NCBI GenBank assembly: GCA_024509875.1
Contig: JAMPIV010022935.1
Location: 248,001-312,000 of the forward strand
Direction: 5' to 3'
From: Oreohelix idahoensis
Lineage: Eukaryota; Mollusca; Gastropoda; Stylommatophora; Oreohelicidae
Length of the DNA stretch: 64,000 nt
Below, in pieces: positions 1 to 9,955 of the stretch (the stretch's first letter is position 1; every line of letters begins with the position of its first letter). Both the position numbers and the translations under genes were made by a program. A model generated the notes under the pieces. That model saw only the letters and a list, made by a program, of their open reading frames with translations. It searched no databases and had not been told where the DNA came from.

Positions 1-833
1 TGTCACATCAGGACAGCACTTTTTGCTTTGACCTGTGATTATCATGCCTCAAAAGTATTACTTTAGTAGTCTAAGCAAAATTTAGTTGTTATCAAGTGTG
101 GGACCAACACTTCTATCAGATGCAAAGTTTTACAGCTAACTCAAATACATTAACTCTCTTTTTTTTAAATAACTCATTAGCTGGTGCAAATGGTCTGTCT
201 TAGTTTGGCCTTGTTTTGTGCTTCTTGTCCTTCAATTTCTTCTGAGTCTCCTTGAGTTACGTACACCTGCACACACTGAACCCCCTTGACAAGATAGAGT
301 CACCATAATTTACATGACTTATGTCATGAATTTCAAGCTTTGTCACACCTTCATTACAGATACATTTTTAAGTGATGCTTATTTCTGCTAAAATAAAAGC
401 AGCTTTGTTTCTTACTAACATGGGTTCCTAAGGCAACCCTAATATTTGCTGCTTCTTGGAACCTATATGAAACAAATAATATATGATTTATTACATCTTA
501 TTCGCCAACTGTCAACTATGTAATTAAGAAAGACCTTTTCAAATAATATTTTTTAAATTTTGTATATCTTGTACTGCATCCTATGCCAAACTGATAAGTT
601 TCAATCATGAGCCTCTTCCTTACTCATTCAGCCTGTAGCACCTTTTCATGCACTTGCTTACTCTGTTACCTGGAGTTAGATTTTGGTTGCATATTACTCA
701 ACTTAGATTTTCATTGAAAGAATTTAATACAAAGTTACAAATAATACAATTATTTACTGCCTAAGTTGAATCTACGTGCAAAGATAGTCATTTTGAAATA
801 TGTACAGCATATAAAATTGTATATTCTCCTTGT
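1..833. other. no gene seen
   Basis: AT-rich non-coding DNA with no credible open frame and no repeat that I can place. It may be intron of the coiled-coil gene whose exons begin at 2511, because the 5' exons of that gene must lie to the left. Confidence 0.5.
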
Positions 834-1063
834 AGTTCCTGTGGGTCTCTGAAGAGACAGAAAGAATAGGATAACAACACCTAAGGCATGTCATACAAGG
901 CAACTAATAGGAGGTTTTGTGCATGGGGCTGACAACCTCATCATATAAAACAAATTGCCACAGAAACCATTGAAAGATCTTCAACAAATGGCCCAGAATA
1001 GAAGGAATTGGCATAGATTTGTGGAAGGCCTATGCTCCTTGGGGAGCTGAAGGGTAATGATAA
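834..1063 (+). repeat. dispersed repeat F joined to LINE-D 3' tail
   Basis: Positions 834-965 resemble 42557-42785. Shared landmarks are a 'gtcyctgaagagacaaag'-like start, 'ggcatgtcatac', 'ggggctg.caacctcat' and 'aactgccacagaa'. Reverse-strand relatives lie near 5545-5640 and 57955-58080. The segment then runs into about 100 bp (965-1063) that matches the 3' end of the LINE-D family copies ('ggcctatgctcctt', compare 31378). I cannot assign F to a known SINE or LINE. It may be the non-coding part of a LINE. Confidence 0.5.
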
Positions 1064-1329
1064 TTAGTCCAGTAGTAAGATTGGCTCACAACCCACTAGT
1101 CCAGTAGTAAGATTGGCTCACAACCCATTACTCCAATGGTATAAAAAACCAGGCATGATAATTTTTCTAATGGGAACCATACCAAAAAGTCATAGCAACA
1201 ATTTATAACATTCAGTATTCTTGCCATATCCAGAAAACAAACAAATAGTTTAAAGTTATCTGTGAAAAACCAAGTGAGAAAGGAAAAAGAAAGCCAAATA
1301 GCTTCTAAGCAGTAGTGAGTCATAAGTTC

Positions 1330-1522
1330 ATTAACCAAATGGATGAAGACATGAAATGCAGAATTTGTCACGAAGGCCATCTTACAGAACCTCTTGCGAT
1401 AAAAACTGGAGTGTGGCAGAGTTGCCTCTTGTCGCTATTCTTATTACTGATCACAGATTTTATTATGAAAACAACTAGACCTAATATGCCACCAGAAATA
1501 GAATTCAGTGGAACTTTTCCAG
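1330..1522 (+). mobile_element. LINE-D reverse transcriptase fragment
   Basis: The frame opened at 1315 reads a degraded piece of LINE reverse transcriptase: a 'KTGVWQSCLLS' segment where active elements have [12 protein letters not shown], followed by a leucine-rich 'LLLITDFIMKT' stretch. A related but more damaged piece is at 35480-35660. The fragment is interrupted at 1522 by an RTE insertion and resumes at 2298. It is non-functional. Confidence 0.6.
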
Positions 1523-2297
1523 AAATCAGAGGCACTTCTCCAGTCCAACCTGCAGGTCTGGAAGGAAGAGCTGGAGAAGAGAGGGATGATCATAAGCAGC
1601 TCTAAAACAAAATCCATGGTGATATCACGAGAAGAAAGAAGACATCAGATTAAGCTGGGAGAACAGGTCCTGGAGCAGGTCGACCATTTTAAATACCTCT
1701 GAGCTATTATAGACCGAAAGAGAGGCGTCAAAGAAGAGTTGGCCACTCGAAAAGCAACAGCTGGGAGACTTTTTCAGGCCATTAATCGAGGATTCCTCAG
1801 CAAGAGAGAGGTTGGTAAGAAAACGAAGATGGCTGTATACCGCTCCACCTATGTCCCAGTCTTGACATATGGATGCGAGTCATGGGCAATGACTACAACC
1901 CACAAAAGCCAGATCCAAACCTCAGAAATGAGGTATCTGAGGAAGGTGGTTGAAGTAACAAGAAGAGACATGGTACGCAACCAGACGATACGTCAAGGCC
2001 TTAAATCCCACCCCCTGCAGACCCAAGTAGAACAGTCCCAACTAAGATGGTTTGGACATGTCTGCAGAATGGGAGAAGATCGGCTACCACGACAAGCATG
2101 GGAAACAAAGAGCCAAGGATCCAGACCCCCAGGACGACCCAGAGTCCGCTGGGAGGACAACATTAGACAATCTTTGAAGGACCGAGGACTAGAATGGAAC
2201 CAGGCCAGGAGGAAGACAGCCGATAGGATAGTCTGGCGCTCTCTCTTCCAAACCTCTACACCTCACGGTAGAAGGGGAACGACTAAGTAAGTAGTAA
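1523..2297 (+). mobile_element. 5'-truncated RTE (family A) retrotransposon
   Basis: This is the 3' quarter of the RTE family whose intact copy lies at 6938-9955. It encodes the C-terminal part of the ORF (QTSEMRYLRKVVEVTRRD, GRPRVRWEDNIRQ) with a stop near 1701, and ends in the family's short tandem tail (aagtaagtagtaa). A 13-bp target duplication, ggaacttttccag, flanks it at 1510-1522 and 2298-2310. This shows insertion by target-primed reverse transcription into the LINE-D fragment. The 5' truncation is typical of LINE copies. Confidence 0.85.
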
Positions 2298-2510
2298 GGA
2301 ACTTTTCCAGTTAGCTTATATATTCCAGCTTTCCTCATCTACTAACATACCCACAGAAATTGGAATGTTTCCTTCTAATATGAGTTTTACAGAAGAATGT
2401 TAAGAAAATGCTGAAAGGAGTTATGAGTAAGACCTGAAAGAAGCCAATGTGCAAAAGAAACTTTTTACACATGTGTAATTTATACCAGTATATTATTTCT
2501 TATTTTTAAG
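2298..2510 (+). mobile_element. resumed LINE-D fragment and intron
   Basis: The target duplication marks the return to the interrupted LINE-D sequence, which fades out after about 2345. The rest is intron up to a polypyrimidine acceptor (tatttttaag) at 2510. Confidence 0.35.
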
Positions 2511-5169
2511 AAACTTTTCAGAATATAGGAAGAGGATGGATGCTTATAAATTAGCAACTGAAGAAAAAGAGAAAAATAGTCTTACCATGAAAGAACTGGA
2601 AGCAATGAAAAAAGAAATTGATGCTCTGAAATCAAAAAGTAAGTATGCACTGTTGATGTTGGTGTTAGTAATTTTTGTTGTAAAAATTCTAATAGCAGTT
2701 GTCTCCTGAAAATTAATCAAGGGCATGGTTTTCAAAAGCATGATATTTGTGGTCCCTGGAATTTTAAAAGGTTTTTCTATACTATATTTTGGTATGATGC
2801 TCACAACATTTTGATAATGTTCACATTTCTGTTCTTGCGTCTGTGTTTTGAGCATTGTTCCTAAAGAACACAAACACTACTTCAACAAAGACATACATTT
2901 ATGTCATACTATAAATGTATTATTATATTATACTATTACATCTTGTTTTACTCTGAATTGAATTAAATCACATTCAGTCATTACCTTTGAACACCCTGTA
3001 CTGCATAAGCCTTCAGAAGTTCATGTCAAATGTTTCTATCCTTTGACATCAACTCAGTGTCTCTCCACATCTTCTCCACCCCTTTTAACTCTGTTTTCAG
3101 TTCCCATCACATGTGTATTTAGTCTCCCTCTTTCCCTTTCCATGAAGATTCCAGAATAAAACTGCCTTCTAATGCTGTTTAATTTTTTCTTCAATGTTTG
3201 TATGGGGTGTAAGAGGGAGCAATAGGTGAGAAGAAGTCACTAGTGTTGAATACAATTTGCACTGAGGAAACCTTTTGATAGCATTATAAGACAGTTCTTG
3301 TTCTGGAAACCCCATGGTAAGAGAGGCAGAGGTAGACCAAAAAACTCACGGAGAAGAGAGCTAGAGACAGAAATAAAAATGATGAGGAAGACATGGAAAG
3401 ACCTACAGGACAGGAATGCTTGGCATGAATTTATTGAAGGCCTATGCCCCTCATAGAGCTGAAGGGTATGGGTAATGATGTTTGAAATATGTACCACTAG
3501 ATACTTCAGCTACTTTTATTATTTTATGTGTTTTCACTCATGTGTAATGTATAAAGAAATTGTTGCTCTGTATGACTAATTAAAATGTTTACTAATTCAG
3601 AGACAGATATGGACTCGCTGTATGAGAAAATGCTTCAACAAGTCAGTGTTCAAGGAAAAACAGTGGATGATATAAGAAAGCAACTAACTTTGTCAGAGCA
3701 AGATGTAAACAGGGAAAGATCCATGCTACATGATACAAAAGCCAAGGTGTCCACAGGTTCAGGGCTGGTCTTAGAATAAATACAGTCCTGGTAGAGTAAA
3801 CAAAAGCATCCTATGCTTCTAAATATAGTTTTGAAATTTATCAGTGGCAAAGAAGGCAAAACATTTTACACTTACACTGAAGGTTTTCATACAGTAAAAG
3901 TGCTGATTGCCAATGTTGCCTTAAGGCCCCTTCAACTATACTACATAGTGATCTAACCTGTCTCTAAAGTCAGCCCTGGACAGACTTTTATATCACCAAA
4001 CATGTACTTAACTACAGTGTGAGAGCAATAATATGCTGACTGGGAACAGCAAATTATGGGTAGTAATAGGGTACATCCTTAAAGGCTTGAAAATCAGAGT
4101 GTCTGGCAGCATTGATGGTCTTAAGAAAATGAAAATTTTTGCTCTGAATATAATGCCAGTAAAAGTGTGCAATGTTATAACTCAGACATTAAATTCATTA
4201 ATTTCTACAAACATTTATTGCTTGTTCTGCTGCTATGTTTCTTTCAGCCAATTGTTACAGTTGATGTTTATTCTATCTATTTAGCTTGACGAATGCCGGC
4301 AAAAACGACTTGGGATGGAAACTGCTAATGGTATTTTGAAGGTATGAAATTGTAAGAAGTGTGTACATGTTTCAAAATTGTGTATAGAAAGAGGAAAACC
4401 ACTGAGAAGACAGACTGAACATAAACAGTAGTTCAGTGTAGAAAAAGACAGAATAGTTGGTGTATGTTTAAGGAAGCTGGACAGTAAAGAAAGTTGTGAT
4501 TATTAAAACGAAGATTGAGCCTTGAAAAGTTCTGTAAGGGGCAAAGGCTCATATTTGCTAAAAGATTATTGATATTGGGTTATTATAGTAGACCAGAGAA
4601 TGTCTAACACATTCATAGTAAGACATGATGATACATACTGTCCTCGACTTATGCAACTTACTCCTACTTATGATGGCCATCCCATTATTTGTATTAAATT
4701 ATTTTCCATTGAAAATTGTATTTATTTAATTATTATTTACAACAGTACAGCTCTGTACACACATTAATTTTATATTTTAATTTGTACATTGTATTTCACT
4801 ATAAACAAAAAGTAAAATTAGTTTTATAATATAATAAAACAGACCTATGCATTTTAGCATTTTAACATACCCTTAAGGTTCATATAGAAAATAGTGATTT
4901 TTTACTTAACGCAACGGGGTCGTCAGAATGGAACCCCAGTTGTAAGTCGAAGACAGTCTGTATAAAGAAATGTGATCAGTCAGTGATTGCATATTATTTC
5001 TTTACAGAAGAAAAATTCAGCACTTCTGACACGGTTAAAACGGCAAGTGGATGAGCAAAAAGAGAAGCATGAACAGGTTACAAAGCGCGTTAAGTATATT
5101 CTGGACAAAATAGACGCCACAAGGAAGAAGTTGGACAAGATAACCACTGAGCATGCTATAGCTAAGTGA
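2511..5169 (+). CDS. 3' exons of a coiled-coil protein gene
   Basis: There are four plus-strand exons: 2511-2638, 3601-3746, 4285-4341 and 5008-5169 (stop TGA 5167-5169). Each is bounded by AG and GT (acceptors ttttaag, aattcag, tatttag, tttacag; donors gtaagt, gtgtcc, gtatga), and the reading phase is kept across all junctions. The product is almost wholly charged heptad-type coiled coil, e.g. YKLATEEKEKNSLTMKELEA, then RSMLHDTKAK, LDECRQKRLGMETANGILK and a Lys-rich end ITTEHAIAK. Roughly 160 residues are visible; the N-terminus is outside the window. The charge pattern resembles ciliary or centrosomal CCDC-type proteins, but I cannot assign a family. The third donor (gtgtcc) is weak. Intron 2 carries a LINE-D fragment and intron 3 a MITE. 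Confidence 0.75.
3255..3485 (+). mobile_element. LINE-D 3' fragment in intron
   Basis: The sequence matches the C-terminal coding end of the 31040-31410 copy (CTGAGGAAACC, then a GRGRP-type Arg/Gly-rich stretch, then 'gaaggcctatgcccct'). It carries stops and frameshifts. It lies in the second visible intron of the coiled-coil gene, in the same orientation. Confidence 0.7.
4634..4960. mobile_element. TA-flanked MITE, copy 1
   Basis: The 327-bp non-coding element has imperfect terminal inverted repeats (left CATACTGTCCTCGACTTA, right complement CAGACTGTCTTCGACTTA) flanked by TA dinucleotides. A second copy with the same ends is at 63431-63776. The size, AT-rich interior and TA target point to a non-autonomous Tc1/mariner or pogo-type element. 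It lies in the last visible intron of the coiled-coil gene. Confidence 0.7.
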
Positions 5170-5257
5170 AATCAATATGACCTACATATTGAAGATGAAA
5201 TGGAAGGAGAAATTTTGGTGAATTTGTGAATCTTCTTTGAGCAACATATACTAAAGT

Positions 5258-5297
<40 letters not shown>

Positions 5298-6440
5298 TGA
5301 CCACAGAATAGAGCTTGTTAATGCTAACCTTGATCATTCATTTGAAAATATATGTCAGATCTTTATATTGTCAACACTGCTATATAGATATGAAACCTGA
5401 CCAGTATCTGATAACAGTATGTTCAAAGTATTCATCTTTGACAGTGCAGACCTCTGAAAGATTCTATGTATTTTATGGCCATAAACTATCTCACATCAAG
5501 ACCTCTTTATATTATCATCTTCATCACTTTCCTTTTATCTCTGTGTAATGAATGGAGCCAACACTGCAGCTGGTCCCCTTGCAGGAAGTCTGCATCAAGC
5601 GTCACTTACTCTTACAGCCATTTCTGTGACAACATAGCACAGTTATTCTCATTTATTAATTGTTTAACAATTTTGATAAATATATAGGTAGAAAATACAT
5701 GAACACTAGATCATAAAGTGTGGGTATTGCAGTGAAATAAATTGTTTTATGCTTTATTACTATGAGCTTGTTTTATTCACACTAACAACTTCATATGCTG
5801 TTTTCTCAATGGACCATGCAGCAGATTTATAAAATGAAAAAACCTGAAATATGTAAGTCAGCCAATGAACTTTAGTGTGCTTACAGGTTTCTTTAAAACA
5901 CTGGACCAGAATAACTTGTAAAGTGGTGGTATTTTGGTGGATGAATCAGAAACAATATTGCAGTACAGTTTAGCAAGAATATTAAATAACAAATTAGCAA
6001 TAAGCATTATCCATATTGTTTGACTAAAATTTTTTATTGGAGAAAATTGTATCTTTGTAGTGGACTGGTAGCCTAACAGATGAACAGGAAGACACACAGA
6101 TCACATAGGCATATAAAAAAAGGGAATGTCTGTCTGTTCCCCACACATTTAAACACACTTTGCACTATTGTTTATTTGATTTTTGGTCCATGCATAGGAA
6201 AACTGGTGTTAGTCTTATGCGTGATATATCTGGTTCAACCCCATGTGGGTTATAATTTGAGTACACCAAATTCCCCGGGCTTACACTATTCAGTTGATGC
6301 TTTTTTTGTATATATAATGTTGTTTGTATTTTATGCCATATTTCTGTTGTACACTTAAAAAATGTTGTCTGATGCTGAGCGTTGAACTCTATTGTAGGCA
6401 GGAATATAACTTTGACATGCTCGTCAAGCACATTCAGGTG
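5170..6440 (+). other. 3' UTR/intergenic with homopolymer and repeat F
   Basis: No credible coding frame. The stretch just after the coiled-coil stop is probably 3' UTR, with an AATAAA-like signal (gaaataaattg) near 5733. An antisense repeat-F fragment occupies about 5545-5640 (it shares 'agctggtccccttgcagg' with the complement of 42710-42750). Confidence 0.5.
5261..5296 (+). repeat. poly-C tract, 36 bp
   Basis: An uninterrupted run of 36 C lies about 90 bp after the coiled-coil stop codon. G/C homopolymers this long are rare in AT-rich DNA and often vary between reads, so the length is uncertain. Confidence 0.9.
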
Positions 6441-6535
6441 GGTGGGATGGCCAAGAAGAATTGTCATTTCTAAGATAATGAAGCATGACCCCAAAATGGA
6501 ATGCAGTTCTATGCCTATGCCAGTCCCAAGCCCGG

Positions 6536-6937
6536 ATGAAAAAAGGAGGAGGGCGGCCTGCATGGAGGCCGTAAGGAGGCAGCCCCTCCACCATGCAAAG
6601 GCACAACAGGCCAATCACCTGTTTGCTTTAAATCACGATTAAGCGAAATATAAGTGAGAAAACCGGACGGATTTTAAAGGCGATGAACTGGAACGGACTA
6701 CAGACTACGACTTATGGAACATGGAACACAAGAAGTATAAATGGGAAAGAAGAGGAGCTGGTGGAAGAGATGAGGAAAGCAAAACTAGAAATCCTGGCTA
6801 TAACTGAAATGAAGAAAAAGGGACAAGGAGTCATGGATCTTGATGGCGACACGCTGCTCTACAGTGGTGTACCCATATCTGAAAGAGCTAAAGGGGGCGT
6901 GGGTTGCATTGTGGCCAAAAATCAAAAAGATAGTATC
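6536..6937 (+). mobile_element. 5' part of an old RTE (family A) copy
   Basis: A GC-rich 5' UTR (about 6536-6682) is followed by an ATG at 6683 and the N-terminus of an APE-type endonuclease (TYGTWNTRSINGKEEELVEE, KGGVGCIVA). The reading frame is open up to 6937, where a second RTE copy has inserted on the opposite strand. The endonuclease continues at 9970 after one copy of the 14-bp duplicated target aaaaagatagtatc (6924-6937 and 9956-9969). The exact 5' boundary is not visible. Confidence 0.85.
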
Positions 6938-9900
6938 TTACTTACTTACTTAGTCGTTCCCCTTCTACCGTGAGGTGTAGAGGTTTGGAAGAGAGAGCGC
7001 CAGACCATTCTATCAGCTGTCTTCTTCCTGGCTTGGTTCCATTCTAGTCCTCGGTCCTTCAAAGATTGTCTAATGTTGTCCTCCCAGCGGACTCTGGGTC
7101 GTCCTGGAGGTCTGGATCCCTGGCTCTTTGTTTTCCATGCTTGTCGTGGTAGCCGATCTTCTCCCATTCTGCAGACATGGCCAAACCATCTTAGTTGGGA
7201 CTGTTCTATTTGGGTCTGCAGCGGATGGGATTTTAGGCCTTGACGGATCGTCTGGTTGCGTACCATGTCTCTTCTTGTTACTTCAACCACTTTCCTCAGA
7301 TACCTCATTTCTGAGGTTTGGATCTGGCTTTTGTGGGTTGTAGTCATTGCCCACGACTCGCATCCATATGTCAAGACTGGGACATAGGTGGAGCGGTATA
7401 CAGCCATCTTCGTTTTCTTACCAACCTCTTTCTTGCTGAGGAATCCACGATTTATGGCCTGAAAAAGTCTCCCAGCCGCTGCTTTCTGAGTGGCCAACTC
7501 TTCTTTGATGCCTCCCTTTCGGTCTATAATAGCTCCGAGATATTTAAAGTGGTCGACCTGCTCCAGGACCTGTTCTCCCAACTTAATCTGATGTTTTCTT
7601 TCTTCTCGTGATATCACCATGGATTTTGTTTTAGAGCTGCTTATGACCATCCCTCTCTTCTCCAGCTCTTCCTTCCAGACTTGCAGGTTGGATTGGAGAT
7701 GTGCCTCTGATTTAGCAATCAGGGCAACATCATCAGCAAATGCCAGCTCCGAAATATAGACCTGTCTCATCTTCCAGTACCCCACTGAATACTTTCTTGT
7801 TCTCTCCTTACATGCCTTGATGACATCGTCCATAAGGAGTATGAAGAGGTAAGGTGATAGGATATCACCTTGTCTTACACCAGTGGTGGTCCTGAACTCT
7901 TCTGACTTATGGTTTGCTGTCCTCACATAATTTCTGCAAGACTTGTAGAAGCTCTGTATAGCATGAATCAGAGGTGCTGGAATATTCTTCCTTGCCAAAC
8001 ATTCCCAAAGTTTGCTCCAGGGGACCCTGTCAAACGCCTTTTCCAGATCTATGAAACAAAGATGGATCTCACTCTTATACTCAAGGGCCTTTTCACTCAG
8101 CTGTCTGAGTGTGAAGATTAGGTCTTGAGTACTTCGGTTTGCTCGGAATCCGCACTGGACCTCATCCAATTGTGGCTCAGCTAGGCGTCGGAGTCTCTGC
8201 TCTAGGATTCTAGAGTAGATTTTACCAGGGACACTGAGAAGGGATATGCCTCTATGGTTTCCACATTGTCGATTGTCACCCTTTTTGAAAATTGGTGTTA
8301 TGATGGCAATCTCCCAATCCTTTGGTATGGTCTTGTTGCACCATGCTGCCTGTAGGACCTTTAAGAGTAATAGGTCGCCTGATGCTCCCATGTACTTAAC
8401 CATTTCTGGTGTTATACCATCATGCCCTGCTGCTTTGCACATCTTGATTTTCTCTAGTGCTGCCCTCAGTTCTTCCATCTTTATGTCATCTTCACCATCA
8501 TTGGTTTCCTCTTCTGTGTCAGTGATTATCATTTCTGATGCTTCATCATGCTCACCATCCAGGAGTTCTGAGAAATATTCTTTCCATCTTTCCATTACTT
8601 CCTTCAGGGCAGTAAGCAATTTGCCTTGCTTGTCCTTTATAAATTTGAGAGGGCATTGTTTTTCTTTCCTCATGTTCTTTAGGGTCTTATAGAACAATTT
8701 CTGGTTTTCTTGTGCATCTTTTTCTAGCTTTTCTCCAAATTCTTCCCAGGACTTCTGTTTTGCTGTTAGCACTTTGTTCTTTGCTTCTGTTCTGAGTGTC
8801 ACATATTCTCTATATTTTTCCATTTGTCCTGTTGTGTTTTTAGCTCCTAAGTATTGTTTCCATGCCATTTTCTTCTCTCTTATTTTCTCTTTGACTTCCT
8901 CTGTCCACCAAGGTGTCCTCTGTCTCTGGTTCCCAAGTCGGACTTCACCGCATGCTTCTGCAGCAGCTGTCTTTATGATATCCTTGAATTTATTCCAGAG
9001 GGTTTCCAAGTCATCAGGTCGTTCTTCTGTGTTGCTCACTGCTGTAGCAATAAGCCTCTGATATCTGGTCTTAATTTCTGGCTCTCTCAGCTTGTAGGTC
9101 CTAATGTTCATTTCTCCTGCTCGTTTACTTGGTTTCTTGCGTGATGTTGGGCAGTTCCTAGGCTGAGCAACTCTTTCAGTTGTTCGTTTGATTGTTAGCA
9201 GGTAGTGATCACTTCCAATCTCTGGCCCCCTCCAGACTCTTGCATCTCGGACATATCTGAATGAGCTTCTCCGAACAATGGCATAGTCGATCACTGACTT
9301 CTCATTCTTGGTTGGTTCACATCTAGTGTATGCATGTATGCGCTTATGGGGGAACTTTGTGTTTGTAATGATCAGATTCTGCTCACTGCAGAATCTAAGG
9401 AGTCGCTTTCCATTGTCATTGAGAGTATCTTCTCCATATCTTCCGATAACTCCACCCCATCTAGCACGGTCATTTCCAACTCTGGCATTAAAATCTCCGA
9501 GCATAATAACTTCATCTAGGCAGTCATCCACTGTCCTTTGAAGCAGCTCGAAGAATTCCTCCTTGACCTCTGCTCTCTCATCCTCATTTGGCCCATACAC
9601 TATGACCAGGTTGACTATGGTTTCTCCTTCTTTTAGTTTTACAACCATAATGCGCTCCGAGACAAAGTTCCATCCCTTGATACTATCTTTTTGATTTTGG
9701 GCCACAATGCAACCCACGCCCCCTTTAGCTCTTTCAGATATGGGTACACCACTGTAGAGCAACGAGTTGCCATCGAGATCCATGACTCCTTGTCCTTTTT
9801 TCTTCGTTTCCGTTATAGCCTGGATTTCTAGTTTTGCTTTCCTCATCTCTTCCACCAGCTCCTCTTCCTTCCCATTTATACTTCTTGTGTTCCAAGTTCC

Positions 9901-9955
9901 ATAAGTCGTAGTCCGTAGTCCGTTCCAGTTCGTCGCCTTTAGAATCAGTCCGGTT
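6938..9955 (-). mobile_element. near full-length RTE (family A) retrotransposon
   Basis: The 3018-bp minus-strand element begins (5' end, 9955) within the family's 5' UTR (AACCGGACTGATT..) and ends in a 3' tandem tail, read on the plus strand as ttacttacttacttag at 6938. Perfect 14-bp target duplications flank it (aaaaagatagtatc, 6924-6937 and 9956-9969). The target is another copy of the same family. The open frame is uninterrupted, which suggests a fairly recent insertion. Confidence 0.92.
6946..9933 (-). CDS. RTE endonuclease-reverse transcriptase
   Basis: An intact frame of about 995 codons encodes the enzyme that nicks target DNA and copies the element RNA (target-primed reverse transcription). 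In order: APE-type endonuclease with TYGTWNTRS, GDFNARVGND and SDHYLLTIKR (similar to the RTE-derived craniofacial development protein 2); a Lys/Glu-rich linker; reverse transcriptase with IDLEKAFDRVPW, TTGVRQGDILSPYLF and FADDVALIAKS; and a C-terminal Arg-rich region (GRPRVRWEDN). The sister copy starts at ATG-AAC-TGG (MNW); here that ATG is ACG (9931-9933). The frame stays open upstream to an ATG at 10011, but that lies in flanking DNA. So the native start has been lost or initiation is different. No RNase H domain is present, as expected for RTE. Confidence 0.9.
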   Translation of the reverse strand, partial: TNWNGLRTTTYGTWNTRSINGKEEELVEEMRKAKLEIQAITETKKKGQGVMDLDGNSLLYSGVPISERAKGGVGCIVAQNQKDSIKGWNFVSERIMVVKLKEGETIVNLVIVYGPNEDERAEVKEEFFELLQRTVDDCLDEVIMLGDFNARVGNDRARWGGVIGRYGEDTLNDNGKRLLRFCSEQNLIITNTKFPHKRIHAYTRCEPTKNEKSVIDYAIVRRSSFRYVRDARVWRGPEIGSDHYLLTIKRTTERVAQPRNCPTSRKKPSKRAGEMNIRTYKLREPEIKTRYQRLIATAVSNTEERPDDLETLWNKFKDIIKTAAAEACGEVRLGNQRQRTPWWTEEVKEKIREKKMAWKQYLGAKNTTGQMEKYREYVTLRTEAKNKVLTAKQKSWEEFGEKLEKDAQENQKLFYKTLKNMRKEKQCPLKFIKDKQGKLLTALKEVMERWKEYFSELLDGEHDEASEMIITDTEEETNDGEDDIKMEELRAALEKIKMCKAAGHDGITPEMVKYMGASGDLLLLKVLQAAWCNKTIPKDWEIAIITPIFKKGDNRQCGNHRGISLLSVPGKIYSRILEQRLRRLAEPQLDEVQCGFRANRSTQDLIFTLRQLSEKALEYKSEIHLCFIDLEKAFDRVPWSKLWECLARKNIPAPLIHAIQSFYKSCRNYVRTANHKSEEFRTTTGVRQGDILSPYLFILLMDDVIKACKERTRKYSVGYWKMRQVYISELAFADDVALIAKSEAHLQSNLQVWKEELEKRGMVISSSKTKSMVISREERKHQIKLGEQVLEQVDHFKYLGAIIDRKGGIKEELATQKAAAGRLFQAINRGFLSKKEVGKKTKMAVYRSTYVPVLTYGCESWAMTTTHKSQIQTSEMRYLRKVVEVTRRDMVRNQTIRQGLKSHPLQTQIEQSQLRWFGHVCRMGEDRLPRQAWKTKSQGSRPPGRPRVRWEDNIRQSLKDRGLEWNQARKKTADRMVWRSLFQTSTPHGRRGTTK

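Noticed and set aside
8246..9541. Plus-strand frames at 8246, 8774, 8854 and 9308
   Set aside because: They are antisense shadows of the intact minus-strand RTE frame.
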